A stretch of 64,000 nt of DNA from Runella limosa DSM 17973. Lineage in GTDB: Bacteria > Bacteroidota > Bacteroidia > Cytophagales > Spirosomataceae. Position numbers and translations under genes: made by a program. Positions 33,240 to 41,099 of this stretch are shown in pieces (positions within the stretch are counted from its first letter, which is position 1; every line of letters starts with the position of its first letter). The stretch is taken from NCBI RefSeq assembly GCF_000482465.1, contig NZ_KI519422.1:62001-126000 (forward strand). The letters are read 5' to 3'. The notes beneath the pieces are model-generated. The model saw nothing but the letters and a program-made list of their open reading frames with translations, was not told where the DNA came from and did no database searches.

Positions 33240-33656
33240 GTGAAAAATGTTGTTTGGGTTTTCTTTCTTGTTTTAGGTATTTTTTCGTGCAAAGAGAAAC
33301 AGCTTACCCCCGAAGAAATACAGCCTTTGGTGGGAAAATGGCGAGTGACTGCCATTGAGCGAGCCGACAAAAAGGAATGGGAATATGTTACCCAGAGCGG
33401 TCAACACCAATTTGAAATCCGCTATGATGGTGTCGTTCTTGATTCAAAAGGTTTAGCTACTTGCTGTGGCCCTCTGTATCTTACTATAAATGGCAAGAAG
33501 TTTAGCATTGTTCCCAAAGAAACAGTTCCAGACAATCCGATGTGCGCTTTGATTAATTGTGTTTATTGTGAAACATGGCACATGGATTTGCAAGACAACG
33601 TACTAACGGTTAGTTATTGTAATGGATTAGCACGGGTTCGGTATGTCAAGATTTGA
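33240..33656 (+). CDS. Small lipoprotein, copy B of a tandem duplication
   Basis: A 138-residue paralogue of copy A. The reading frame is open further upstream, but alignment with copy A puts the start at GTG 33240-33242, where copy A has ATG. The signal peptide and L-T-P-E-E-I-Q-P-L-V-G-K-W are identical. The rest keeps the cysteine layout (C-C-G-P, C-A-L-I-N-C-V-Y-C) with many substitutions, so the pair is diversifying rather than freshly copied. The start region lies in duplicated DNA from 33124. Confidence 0.75.
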   Translation: MKNVVWVFFLVLGIFSCKEKQLTPEEIQPLVGKWRVTAIERADKKEWEYVTQSGQHQFEIRYDGVVLDSKGLATCCGPLYLTINGKKFSIVPKETVPDNPMCALINCVYCETWHMDLQDNVLTVSYCNGLARVRYVKI

Positions 33657-33953
33657 AAAAATGTAAGTTATTGAATATTAAGTAGTTGAGCAAAAGCTCT
33701 ACAGTAATTCAAAGTAGCCTCGGTAGAGGCACAACATTTGTAGTAGCAGAAGGATATTTTTTTAATTTTTGCTTCGGAGAAGCTTTGTTATGCTTTCGCA
33801 CGTGCGGCTCTGTCCGAAGCAAAAAAGATTCAAACTTTATGAACGAATTTTTCTTCTACAAAGGTTACGCTTCCGCACAGGCGGCCCTGTCCGAAGCAAT
33901 ATAAACTACTAATACACTAAAATTTACGCACAATTACTTAAACAGATAAATCA
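33657..33953. repeat. Cluster of palindromic and direct repeats
   Basis: A GCCTC-GGTA-GAGGC palindrome lies at about 33715-33730. Two 31-base direct copies of a GCTTTCGCAC...TGTCCGAAGCAA unit lie at 33792-33822 and 33869-33899 (27 of 31 identical). Another short palindrome GCTCC-TCT-GGAGC lies at about 34098-34110. The open frame running through 33686-33904 is made of repeat sequence and is not called a gene. Confidence 0.6.
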
Positions 33954-34081
33954 ATGAAGGCAAAGTTGCTGCTGTTTTTTTAGTAATGGTGATAGTATGG
34001 TCGTGTGATGAAAAGCGTCTCGCCCCTGACGAAATAAAACCTGTCGTTGGAAAATGGGTGCATTTCTGTCATTATTCATAG
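33954..34081 (+). pseudogene. Decayed third copy of the duplicated lipoprotein
   Basis: From ATG 33954 the sequence encodes M-K-A-K-L-L-L-F-F, then hits a stop inside a run of seven T (33975-33981). Adding one T restores L-V-M-V-I-V-W-S-C-D-E-K-R-L-A-P-D-E-I-K-P with V-V-G-K-W, clearly homologous to copies A and B. Similarity ends after G-K-W, where unrelated repeat DNA begins, so it is both frameshifted and truncated. No full product is possible. Confidence 0.7.
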
Positions 34082-34148
34082 TTTCTACTAAGATGTAGCT
34101 CCTCTGGAGCAATAGATAGTAGTTCCATATTTTGATACGTTAACCCCA

Positions 34149-35582
34149 TCAATTTAGCATAAAAGTAACGGGCAAATTATACTTGACCCGTACCTTTTTA
34201 CCTCGCTGGACGCCTGGTTGCCATTTACCACTCATTTCTTTCACTACCCGTAGCGCTTCTTCGTCGCAGCCGCTTCCGATGCCCTTTAGTACTTCGTAAT
34301 TACACAAAGAGCCGTCTTCACAAACGACAAAAGTGAGGTAAACTTTCCCAGATACTTTTTTACGGTAAGCTTCTTTAGGGTAACGTATGTTTTGAGTTAA
34401 AAACTGTCCCAAAGCGGGGAATCCACCAATAAATTCGGGATTTTTCTCGGCTTCGGTGTAAGTTCGTACGTCACCTTTGTCATAAACCGTACCTTTAGAT
34501 AGTACCCCATCCGAGTACAATTCATCAATGTACAACGTGCTGTCAGCGAGTTTTGAAACCCATCGACCTTCTTTTTTGCCGTTGACTAGCCGTCCTTGAC
34601 TCGTAGCTTCTCCCTCTTGTTTTATGGCCCAGCCATTGCCCTCTTTCACGTATTGTTGGCCTGTTTTTGACCAAAGCGCTATGGTTCGTACAGTCGTCGC
34701 GATTATTTGATTTTTAGGTTCTATCTGAATGATTTCAGCGATTTGCCCATTATCGTACCAATGTATTTCCCTAAAATTGGAGCCATCTACCATCATTGTT
34801 TCTTTCAAAGAACCATTGGAATAATAATGTGAATAATTAGCTTTCTCAAGCCCCTTTTTGTACTCCGTCACCGAAAGCAACTGACCATTGGTTTGAAATA
34901 TCATTTCGGGTACGTACGAGTTCCAATCTTGGTCGCGCGCACTAATACTGTATGCGGCCAGAGAGTCAACCTTGCTTCCGTCATATATTTTATACATCAT
35001 CGGCTTTTTGGAGTACGTTGCCGACATATACGGCTTCCACTCTTTTTTCTTGAATTCTTCAAAAACTACGTCCGCAGTCACTACCCCGTTGTTATCAACA
35101 GGAATCAAGCGGCGGAAGTGGTATTCCTTTGGTTCTTGGGTATATTGAAATTTATCATTGAAATAATCGACCAAGCTATGCGAAGTACTGTCGTAATTGG
35201 TGATAGGATTATCGGGAAAAACGACTGAGTAATTAAACGCTTGCCGTACGGGGTTGCCGTCTTTGAGTGCAGGCTGCCATGCTCGATACAAGCCTACTAC
35301 CCGCAATGCTTCTTTATCGGCTTGGGGCTGAAGTCCTTTGACAATTTTTAGTTCCGACACACTTCCGTCGGGTTCTACTACCCCGCTCAAAAACATGCGT
35401 CCTTTTATCCCCGCCACGCGTGTAGCAAATGGCACTTGTAAATTGGCTTTGACATATTCTTGAAGTAATGGAATACCTCCTTGAGGGGTAGCGGCTTTAT
35501 CAACTTCTTGAGCCTGAAAAATGGTTTGGGCGTTGGCTGCTATGTTTACAACGCATAGGATAAGGAAGGCTATTTTTTTCAT
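34149..35582 (-). CDS. Secreted protein with two TonB-C domains and MORN-like repeats
   Basis: A 477-residue protein with a Sec signal (cleavage near ANAQ). It has an N-terminal TonB C-terminal-like domain (about residues 30-130, with G-R-M-F-L-S-G-V-V-E-P-D-G-S-V). A middle region has MORN/toxin-like Y-x-N-G-x-L/Q-K/A-E repeats (about 265-370, as in Y-S-N-G-S-L-K-E and N-G-K-K-E-G-R-W). A second TonB-C domain follows (about 390-477, with A-Y-R-K-K-V-S-G-K-V-Y-L-T-F-V-V). It lacks the membrane helix and proline linker of energy-transducing TonB, so it cannot couple to ExbBD in the usual way. Promoter TTTG-N20-TAGTTTTA is at 35605-35636. Confidence 0.8.
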   Translation of the reverse strand: MKKIAFLILCVVNIAANAQTIFQAQEVDKAATPQGGIPLLQEYVKANLQVPFATRVAGIKGRMFLSGVVEPDGSVSELKIVKGLQPQADKEALRVVGLYRAWQPALKDGNPVRQAFNYSVVFPDNPITNYDSTSHSLVDYFNDKFQYTQEPKEYHFRRLIPVDNNGVVTADVVFEEFKKKEWKPYMSATYSKKPMMYKIYDGSKVDSLAAYSISARDQDWNSYVPEMIFQTNGQLLSVTEYKKGLEKANYSHYYSNGSLKETMMVDGSNFREIHWYDNGQIAEIIQIEPKNQIIATTVRTIALWSKTGQQYVKEGNGWAIKQEGEATSQGRLVNGKKEGRWVSKLADSTLYIDELYSDGVLSKGTVYDKGDVRTYTEAEKNPEFIGGFPALGQFLTQNIRYPKEAYRKKVSGKVYLTFVVCEDGSLCNYEVLKGIGSGCDEEALRVVKEMSGKWQPGVQRGKKVRVKYNLPVTFMLN

Positions 35583-35604
35583 ACGTTTGATGACTGTTTG
35601 AACG

Positions 35605-35636
35605 TAAAACTAACACAACAGTAATAATGTGCCAAA
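35605..35636 (-). promoter_or_regulatory. Putative promoter of the double TonB-C gene
   Basis: TTTG (35633-35636), 20-base spacer, TAGTTTTA (35605-35612; one mismatch to TAnnTTTG). It lies 23 bases upstream of the ATG. Confidence 0.45.
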
Positions 35637-35731
35637 TTTTTCTTGATGGAAGGTGTTTGGGGGTATGAGTAATTTATACTTTTATTGCGGTGATATTTAC
35701 GGATATGACGTTCGTACCACAAACATTACCC

Positions 35732-37006
35732 ATGAAAATCGGATTTGTCGTTTCTTTTTTTGATTTCCGCAACGATGTGCGGCGAGTTATTACGGAAGTT
35801 GCCCAGCAGCACCAAGTTACTATCTTTGGTCGCCCTGAGAACAAAGAGGAGATTTTGCGTCACTTGCCTGCGGGCGTAGAGTTTCGACTCATCAATGAGA
35901 AAAAGGGAGGCTGGTGGAATAACCTTTGGATAAAACTCTACATCCTTTTCCGACAAATTCCCGAAAGCCGTCACAATTTCTTTTTGATGGAGCTTTTTAA
36001 AGCATCGCTTGCTACGGACGCTGCTGTGCTGAAAAAAAACCACCAAATTTTGGCGTGGGTGCGTCGATTACCCAAAATCATTTCTTACGATTTTTACCTG
36101 AACCGACTTCAGTACCGAGCCCAAACCGACCTCAAGGGTATCGATCAATTTGTGTGTTTTACGGCCATTGCCGACGATTTTTTGATGGCGCGTTTGGTTC
36201 ACGAAAATCACCCCGTGAAGGTCTATGTCTATAGCTGGGACCACGCCTGTAAGCATACCTGTTTTTCGTCGCGTGCGACCTACGTCTGTTGGAATGAGCG
36301 CATCCGCGAAGATTTGATTCATTTGCAACACGTATCGTCCTCGCGGGCTAGTGTGGTGGGTGCCAGTCAGTTTGCCTACATTCACGAATACCGTAAGGTA
36401 GCGGCTCAGTTGCCCCGTACGTATGATTTTCCTTACGTCTATGTCGGCTGTGCGATTGGCGTCGTTGACCTTGTCCGCGACGAAGTGAGTGTGGTCAAAC
36501 AAGTGGCAGAAACTCTGCAACGAGCCCGCCCTGATTTGAAGCTGGTGGTTCGACCGTATCCTGTGCAGGGTAACTGGGAGTTGTACGCACCGCTGCGCAG
36601 CCTGCCCAACGTGGTGATGGACGATGGTTTCCGAACGTTAGATTTGTCGGTTAAAGACAGCCACATTTTGGAGAAATTTGAAAAAATCGCCCACGCCGAT
36701 GCCTTCTTCCACATGGGAACCACCATGGGCTTGGAGGCTTGTTTTACCGATACGCCTTCGTTTATGCTCGACTTTGGCTATACTTCCACCGACGGCTTGA
36801 GTTTGTACGGTTTTATTCATCAATACCAAAACGACCGACACTTGATTGAACTCGCTCCTCAAAACGATGTGCGTTCCACGGAGCAATTGGCGGATATTTT
36901 CAAAAACTTGCCTTCGCCTACCTACCGAGCCCTTAATCGTTTGGTGCAAAGCCAATATCAAATTAAGTCCTTTAAGGAGTTTGCAAATGACTTAATAGCA
37001 GTATAA
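35732..37006 (+). CDS. Putative GT-B-fold glycosyltransferase-like protein
   Basis: A 424-residue cytoplasmic protein. The N-terminus M-K-I-G-F-V-V-S-F-F-D-F-R-N-D-V is a Rossmann-like strand. Middle features are W-D-H, C-W-N-E-R and V-G-A-S-Q-F; the second half has L-V-V-R-P-Y-P and F-H-M-G-T-T-M-G-L-E-A, the type of G-x-x-x-x-E-A motif found where GT-B enzymes bind the nucleotide sugar. The pattern resembles capsule or CDP-glycerol transferases more than simple sugar transferases. I use ATG 35732; ATG 35705 is an alternative. No other polysaccharide genes are adjacent, so the pathway is unknown. Confidence 0.6.
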   Translation: MKIGFVVSFFDFRNDVRRVITEVAQQHQVTIFGRPENKEEILRHLPAGVEFRLINEKKGGWWNNLWIKLYILFRQIPESRHNFFLMELFKASLATDAAVLKKNHQILAWVRRLPKIISYDFYLNRLQYRAQTDLKGIDQFVCFTAIADDFLMARLVHENHPVKVYVYSWDHACKHTCFSSRATYVCWNERIREDLIHLQHVSSSRASVVGASQFAYIHEYRKVAAQLPRTYDFPYVYVGCAIGVVDLVRDEVSVVKQVAETLQRARPDLKLVVRPYPVQGNWELYAPLRSLPNVVMDDGFRTLDLSVKDSHILEKFEKIAHADAFFHMGTTMGLEACFTDTPSFMLDFGYTSTDGLSLYGFIHQYQNDRHLIELAPQNDVRSTEQLADIFKNLPSPTYRALNRLVQSQYQIKSFKEFANDLIAV

Positions 37007-37037
37007 CTTTACTGACTATCAAACCTTAACCAATCAT

Positions 37038-38357
37038 ATGAACCTTCTGACTTTTTTTCGGACGTCGGCGTTTGTGGCTTTGACGACCGTAACGGTATTT
37101 GCCCAAACAGGCACCCAACAAAAACCACCTTTACTTACTGCCGCTGCCCCCGAAACCGTTGGGATGTACAGCGAACGCCTCAATCGCATTGATGGTGTTT
37201 TGAAGTCGTACATCGACAAAGGCGCATTTCCTGGCGTGGCAGCGATTGTGGTTAGAGACGGAAAAATCGTTTACCACAAAGCCTTTGGGAAAGCCGACCT
37301 CGATGCCAACAAGCCTTTGGGCAAAGATGCCATGTACCGCATCGCGTCCATGACCAAAGCCATCACGTCGCTGGCGGTAATGATGCTCCATGAAGAAGGT
37401 AAAATCATGCTCGATGACCCCATCAGCAAGTACATTCCTGAGTTTGCCAAGCCCGTTGTTATGGATCAATTTAACCCCAAAGACAGCACCTTCACGACTG
37501 TTCCTGCCAAACGCGAAATTTCGGTTCGGCATTTATTATCGCACATGTCGGGGATTAATTACAACGCCATCGGGAGCGACGACCGCATCAAGGCCGTGTA
37601 TTCAAAGGCGGGAATTGTGGATGCTTTTACGACCAAAAAACTGACCATTGGCGAAAACATCAAGAAATTAGCCAAGCTTCCCCTCACGCATCAGCCAGGT
37701 GAAAAATGGACTTATGGACTAAGTACCGATGTGTTGGGATATTTGGTAGAAGTTGTATCTGGCGAAACGTTGGAGCAGTATTTTCAGAAACACATTTTTG
37801 AGCCGTTGGGCATGAAAGACACGCATTTCTATTTGCCCGACGCCAAGAAAGACCGCTTGGTTCCGATTTATTCCGAAACCAAAGAGAAAACACTCGTCAA
37901 AGGTAGTCTCGATAATCTCGGAAGTGATCCCGATTATCCCATCAAAGGGGCTAAGTCGTATTTTTCGGGCGGTGGCGGGCTCACCAGCACTGCCTACGAC
38001 TACGCGGTTTTCTTGCAAATGTTGCTCAACGGGGGTACTTACAACGGCAAACGCTTATTGAGTCGCCGAGGAGTGGAGTTGTTTACCAATACCAATCAAA
38101 GCGGTACGCTATTTCCCGATCCACGAAATTATTTCAGCTTGGGTTTCAGCGTGATTAATGAAGCAGGGCGCGCCAACGATATTTACAGCAGCGTCGGCAC
38201 ATTTAGCTGGGGCGGAGCCTTCAGTACGCATTATTTTGCCGACCCAAAAGAGAAAATCTGTGCCGTATTGATGAAGCAAATGTGGCCTACCAGCATGGGC
38301 GGCGAGCTCGACCGCAAGTTTGATTTAATGATTTATCAAGCACTGGATGATAAATAG
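37038..38357 (+). CDS. Secreted serine hydrolase, class C beta-lactamase fold
   Basis: A 439-residue exported enzyme (signal cleavage near VFAQ) with nucleophile S104-M-T-K107. Y226-G-L-S is the position of the Y-x-N motif (changed). The third motif region is near G-T-F-S-W-G-G, where family members have H-x-G or similar. This matches the large esterase/peptidase group related to class C beta-lactamases. The altered second motif makes an esterase or D-aminopeptidase-like role likelier than antibiotic hydrolysis. It ends at a palindromic repeat shared with a convergent gene. Confidence 0.85.
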   Translation: MNLLTFFRTSAFVALTTVTVFAQTGTQQKPPLLTAAAPETVGMYSERLNRIDGVLKSYIDKGAFPGVAAIVVRDGKIVYHKAFGKADLDANKPLGKDAMYRIASMTKAITSLAVMMLHEEGKIMLDDPISKYIPEFAKPVVMDQFNPKDSTFTTVPAKREISVRHLLSHMSGINYNAIGSDDRIKAVYSKAGIVDAFTTKKLTIGENIKKLAKLPLTHQPGEKWTYGLSTDVLGYLVEVVSGETLEQYFQKHIFEPLGMKDTHFYLPDAKKDRLVPIYSETKEKTLVKGSLDNLGSDPDYPIKGAKSYFSGGGGLTSTAYDYAVFLQMLLNGGTYNGKRLLSRRGVELFTNTNQSGTLFPDPRNYFSLGFSVINEAGRANDIYSSVGTFSWGGAFSTHYFADPKEKICAVLMKQMWPTSMGGELDRKFDLMIYQALDDK

Positions 38358-38359
38358 CA

Positions 38360-38436
38360 GGCAAGGGGCAAAGGGTAGTTCTTTGTCATTCCGAGGGAAC
38401 GAGGAATCTATGGCCGTGCCCTTTGCCCCCTTGCCC
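38360..38436. repeat. Palindromic repeat between convergent genes
   Basis: Arms 38360-38375 (GGCAAGGGGCAAAGGG) and 38419-38436 (reverse complement GGGCAAGGGGGCAAAGGG) enclose a smaller ATTCC / GGAAT inverted repeat. It ends one base before the stop codon of the minus-strand gene and starts 3 bases after the plus-strand stop, so it probably also serves as a bidirectional terminator. It belongs to the same family as 2537-2603. Confidence 0.7.
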
Positions 38437-38437
38437 T

Positions 38438-39319
38438 TTAAAACTCTTCTTCGCGTAAATCGGTGCGGGGAGTGTCGGTTTTGCCAATATTGTCGATGGC
38501 GTCGAGGATGCCTGAGCCTTCGCGGCGCTCGACTAAATTGTAGTATTGAAATACGATGGCTATCAGTACCAATGAGCGTACCAGTCCACCTCCGACGGTG
38601 CCAATGACCCCGCTGATGGTCATCAGCACTTCGGTGTTGGCCAGCTTAACCTGCAACGAACTCATGATTGTCAGGATAAGGGTAGGGATTTGGAAAGCGT
38701 ATCCAATGATGGATGATACAATGCCCATCACAAAGAGAAGTCCAAACGTGGACCACCATTTGTCTTTGATGAGGTAAAAACAGCGACGGAAAGTATCGCC
38801 CAAATCGAGGTTTTCGCGCATCAATATCATGGTCATTAGCGAAAGCGTAACGCCCAGGTAAATGCCAGGAAGTAAGAAAAATACGATGCCCGCTACAACG
38901 GCGATACCCATCACAAAGTTGAAAATGAGTGCTTTGCCGATATAGCCTTTCAAACGATTCCAGACGATTTCGGGGGTGATGTTTCGATTTCCTGCCTCAT
39001 ATTCCAAAAAATAAGCCCCAATGACTAGAGAGGAAATGATGTTAGCCAAAATCAAAAAGAAGCTCAACAAAAACACGGTTCCTACCATTTGATAGATACC
39101 ATCAAAAGAAGAAGAGCCACTTTCGAGTACGCTTTTTTGCATTTCTAAGATACCCGATTGGTAGGAGCCCATAAAAAAACCACCCACCAACGAAAGTGGG
39201 CCTGCTATGTATAAAAGGCTAATTGCCAATGGTTTGAAGTTTTGAACAACAAAGTCGAACGTCGCGTTGATTTTTTGCCCAAAATCGCGTTGTTGGAGAA
39301 GGATAATTGGTGGTTTCAT
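38438..39319 (-). CDS. Multi-pass membrane protein (YciC/glycerophosphodiester-membrane-domain-like)
   Basis: A 293-residue protein with about six helices, a cytoplasmic N-terminus with Q-Q-R-D-F-G-Q-K-I-N and a polar C-terminal tail. The layout and F-N-F-V-M-G-I-A, L-L-P-G-I-Y-L-G-V pattern match the membrane domain often found next to SpoIIM and RDD proteins in Bacteroidota. The ATG at 39317-39319 overlaps the stop of the upstream SpoIIM gene by four bases, so the two are translationally coupled. The function is unknown. Confidence 0.75.
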   Translation of the reverse strand: MKPPIILLQQRDFGQKINATFDFVVQNFKPLAISLLYIAGPLSLVGGFFMGSYQSGILEMQKSVLESGSSSFDGIYQMVGTVFLLSFFLILANIISSLVIGAYFLEYEAGNRNITPEIVWNRLKGYIGKALIFNFVMGIAVVAGIVFFLLPGIYLGVTLSLMTMILMRENLDLGDTFRRCFYLIKDKWWSTFGLLFVMGIVSSIIGYAFQIPTLILTIMSSLQVKLANTEVLMTISGVIGTVGGGLVRSLVLIAIVFQYYNLVERREGSGILDAIDNIGKTDTPRTDLREEEF

Positions 39320-40254
39320 TTGAATTGATAAAGCTGTCGAGGATAAATTACAAAATACCAAACAATAAACACGGCCGAAACCAAAATAATGCTTCCGCTA
39401 ACAAAAGCGGGCAAGGAGAGGCGTGTAACAAAACTTTCGAGAAAGCCTGCGGTGACAAAAATAGGTACCAGACCAATGACGATTTTTACCCCTTTTTTTG
39501 CACCTTGCTTGAAAGATTCGAGTCGGCTGTAGGTGCGCGGAAACAACAGACTGTGCCCCATCACCAAGCCTGCCGATCCTGCAATCACAATGGCCGAGAT
39601 TTCGAGCGTCCCGTGAATCCAAATTTTTAGTACGGAGTCGAGAAGTAGTCCACGTTCAAAGAAAAAGAACTGAAAAGCACCAAGCATGACCCCATTTTTG
39701 AACAAAATGACAATGGTGCCAAACGAGTAAACAATCCCTAACACAAAGGCCACGAAGGAAACCCGAATGTTGTTAAAAGTAATTTGCAAAAACATACTTA
39801 TTTGACCCGTATGTCCATAAATCGCCAACGGGTCGCCTTTTTGGATGTTTTCGAGGGTTTGATTAACGTAAGCATCGCCCAAAATAAGTCGAACGAAGGT
39901 GTCATCGTTGGCCGCTGAAACCCAACCCAACACGCAAGCACTCATGAAAAACACAAACGAATACAAGAGCTTAAACCGCGATTCGTACATGAGCAATGGC
40001 AGCTCTTCGCGCCAAAAACGGGCAATACGGTTGCGATCTTCGCGGCGGTTGGAATAAAGTTTTTGGTGAAACTGTGCCGTGATACCGTTGAGGTAACGTG
40101 TTACGTTTGCCTTGGGGTAAAACGTCCGAGCGTACGAAAGGTCGTCGGTCAGTTCGATAAACCGTTCGGTGAGTTGGTCGGGGTCGTGGGTGGGCGTCGA
40201 TTCGTACGCTTGCCACTTTTCGGTATTACGTTTTACAAATACGGCTTCTTTCAT
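39316..40254 (-). CDS. SpoIIM-family membrane protein
   Basis: A 312-residue protein of the stage II sporulation protein M family (non-sporulating lineage). It has a long cytoplasmic N-terminal part (about 95 residues), then five to six helices. The N-N-I-R-V-S-F-V-A-F, G-A-F-Q-F-F-F and I-H-G-T-L-E-I-S-A-I motifs of the family are present. The last are conserved polar residues inside the membrane. In this phylum it commonly sits with RDD, DUF4129, DUF58 and MoxR genes. Here an RDD gene is divergent from it, 112 bases away. Confidence 0.85.
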   Translation of the reverse strand: MKEAVFVKRNTEKWQAYESTPTHDPDQLTERFIELTDDLSYARTFYPKANVTRYLNGITAQFHQKLYSNRREDRNRIARFWREELPLLMYESRFKLLYSFVFFMSACVLGWVSAANDDTFVRLILGDAYVNQTLENIQKGDPLAIYGHTGQISMFLQITFNNIRVSFVAFVLGIVYSFGTIVILFKNGVMLGAFQFFFFERGLLLDSVLKIWIHGTLEISAIVIAGSAGLVMGHSLLFPRTYSRLESFKQGAKKGVKIVIGLVPIFVTAGFLESFVTRLSLPAFVSGSIILVSAVFIVWYFVIYPRQLYQFK

Positions 40255-40366
40255 GAAAAATGCGCAAATGAAGTAGTAACTAACTGCCTGATTTTTCTAT
40301 TTTGCGCAAAAGTTAGGAAAAACTCCTCACTCATTTGCTAATTGTTTACACACTCTCTATAAAAAT

Positions 40367-41077
40367 ATGTCTGTTAGAATCCAAACCTCCCAAAATGTCG
40401 ATTTAGAGTATGAGCCTGCGAGCATAGGTGAACGTATCGCTGCCAACCTCATAGACCGCCTTATTTACATTGGTTGGGTGATTGCTTGGATAGTCGCCTA
40501 CGGTGCAATGGGCAGAGGAAAAGGCACAAGTACATTTGTGATGATTGTGATTGTTGTTTTGCCAATCATGCTCTACCCAATTTTAACAGAATATTTTTTG
40601 AATGGTCAAACCCTCGGTAAGCGCGCCATGCGGATCAGGGTAGTGCTGCTTGACGGAAGCCCTCCCACGTTGGGGGCGTACCTATTGCGATGGTTGTTGA
40701 TATTGGTCGATACCGAAATCTTGACGCCATTGGTAGCCATTATTACGATTGCAGCCAACGGGAAAGGACAGCGAATTGGGGACATTGCGGCGGGAACAAC
40801 GGTGGTCAAAACCACCAAGCGCGTCACCCTCAGTCAGGTTGTGTACCAAGAACTTCCCGACGACTATTTGGTGACCTATGCCACTGCCAACCAGCTCAAA
40901 GACACCGACATCGAAACCATTCGTCAGGTGTTGCGTACATCAAACGACGAATTATTGGAACGGACTGCTGAAAAAGTAGCCGAAGTTTTGGAAATAACGT
41001 CTCCGTTGGAACACCGTACATTTTTGCTGACAGTAGTCAACGATTATGCACATTTGGCAAACAAAGAGGAACAGTAA
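40367..41077 (+). CDS. RDD-family membrane protein
   Basis: A 236-residue protein with the RDD domain (about residues 15-155). It has the name-giving R in I-G-E-R-I-A-A-N, D in L-I-D-R-L and a second conserved N-G-Q-T-L-G-K-R. Three helices are followed by an 80-residue cytoplasmic tail. RDD proteins are linked to ion transport, and some are cation antiporters, but most are uncharacterised. It is divergent from the SpoIIM gene and ends 22 bases before the GMC oxidoreductase gene. Confidence 0.85.
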   Translation: MSVRIQTSQNVDLEYEPASIGERIAANLIDRLIYIGWVIAWIVAYGAMGRGKGTSTFVMIVIVVLPIMLYPILTEYFLNGQTLGKRAMRIRVVLLDGSPPTLGAYLLRWLLILVDTEILTPLVAIITIAANGKGQRIGDIAAGTTVVKTTKRVTLSQVVYQELPDDYLVTYATANQLKDTDIETIRQVLRTSNDELLERTAEKVAEVLEITSPLEHRTFLLTVVNDYAHLANKEEQ

Positions 41078-41099
41078 AAACGGTTTTTTAAAATACACT

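Noticed and set aside
33686-33904. 72-residue open frame between the duplicated lipoproteins and the pseudogene
   Set aside because: It consists of palindromic and direct repeats; the translation is low in support and overlaps two repeat copies.
37038-38357. Antibiotic-resistance beta-lactamase
   Set aside because: Although the S-x-x-K fold is shared, the second motif is altered and the large size fits the esterase/peptidase branch.
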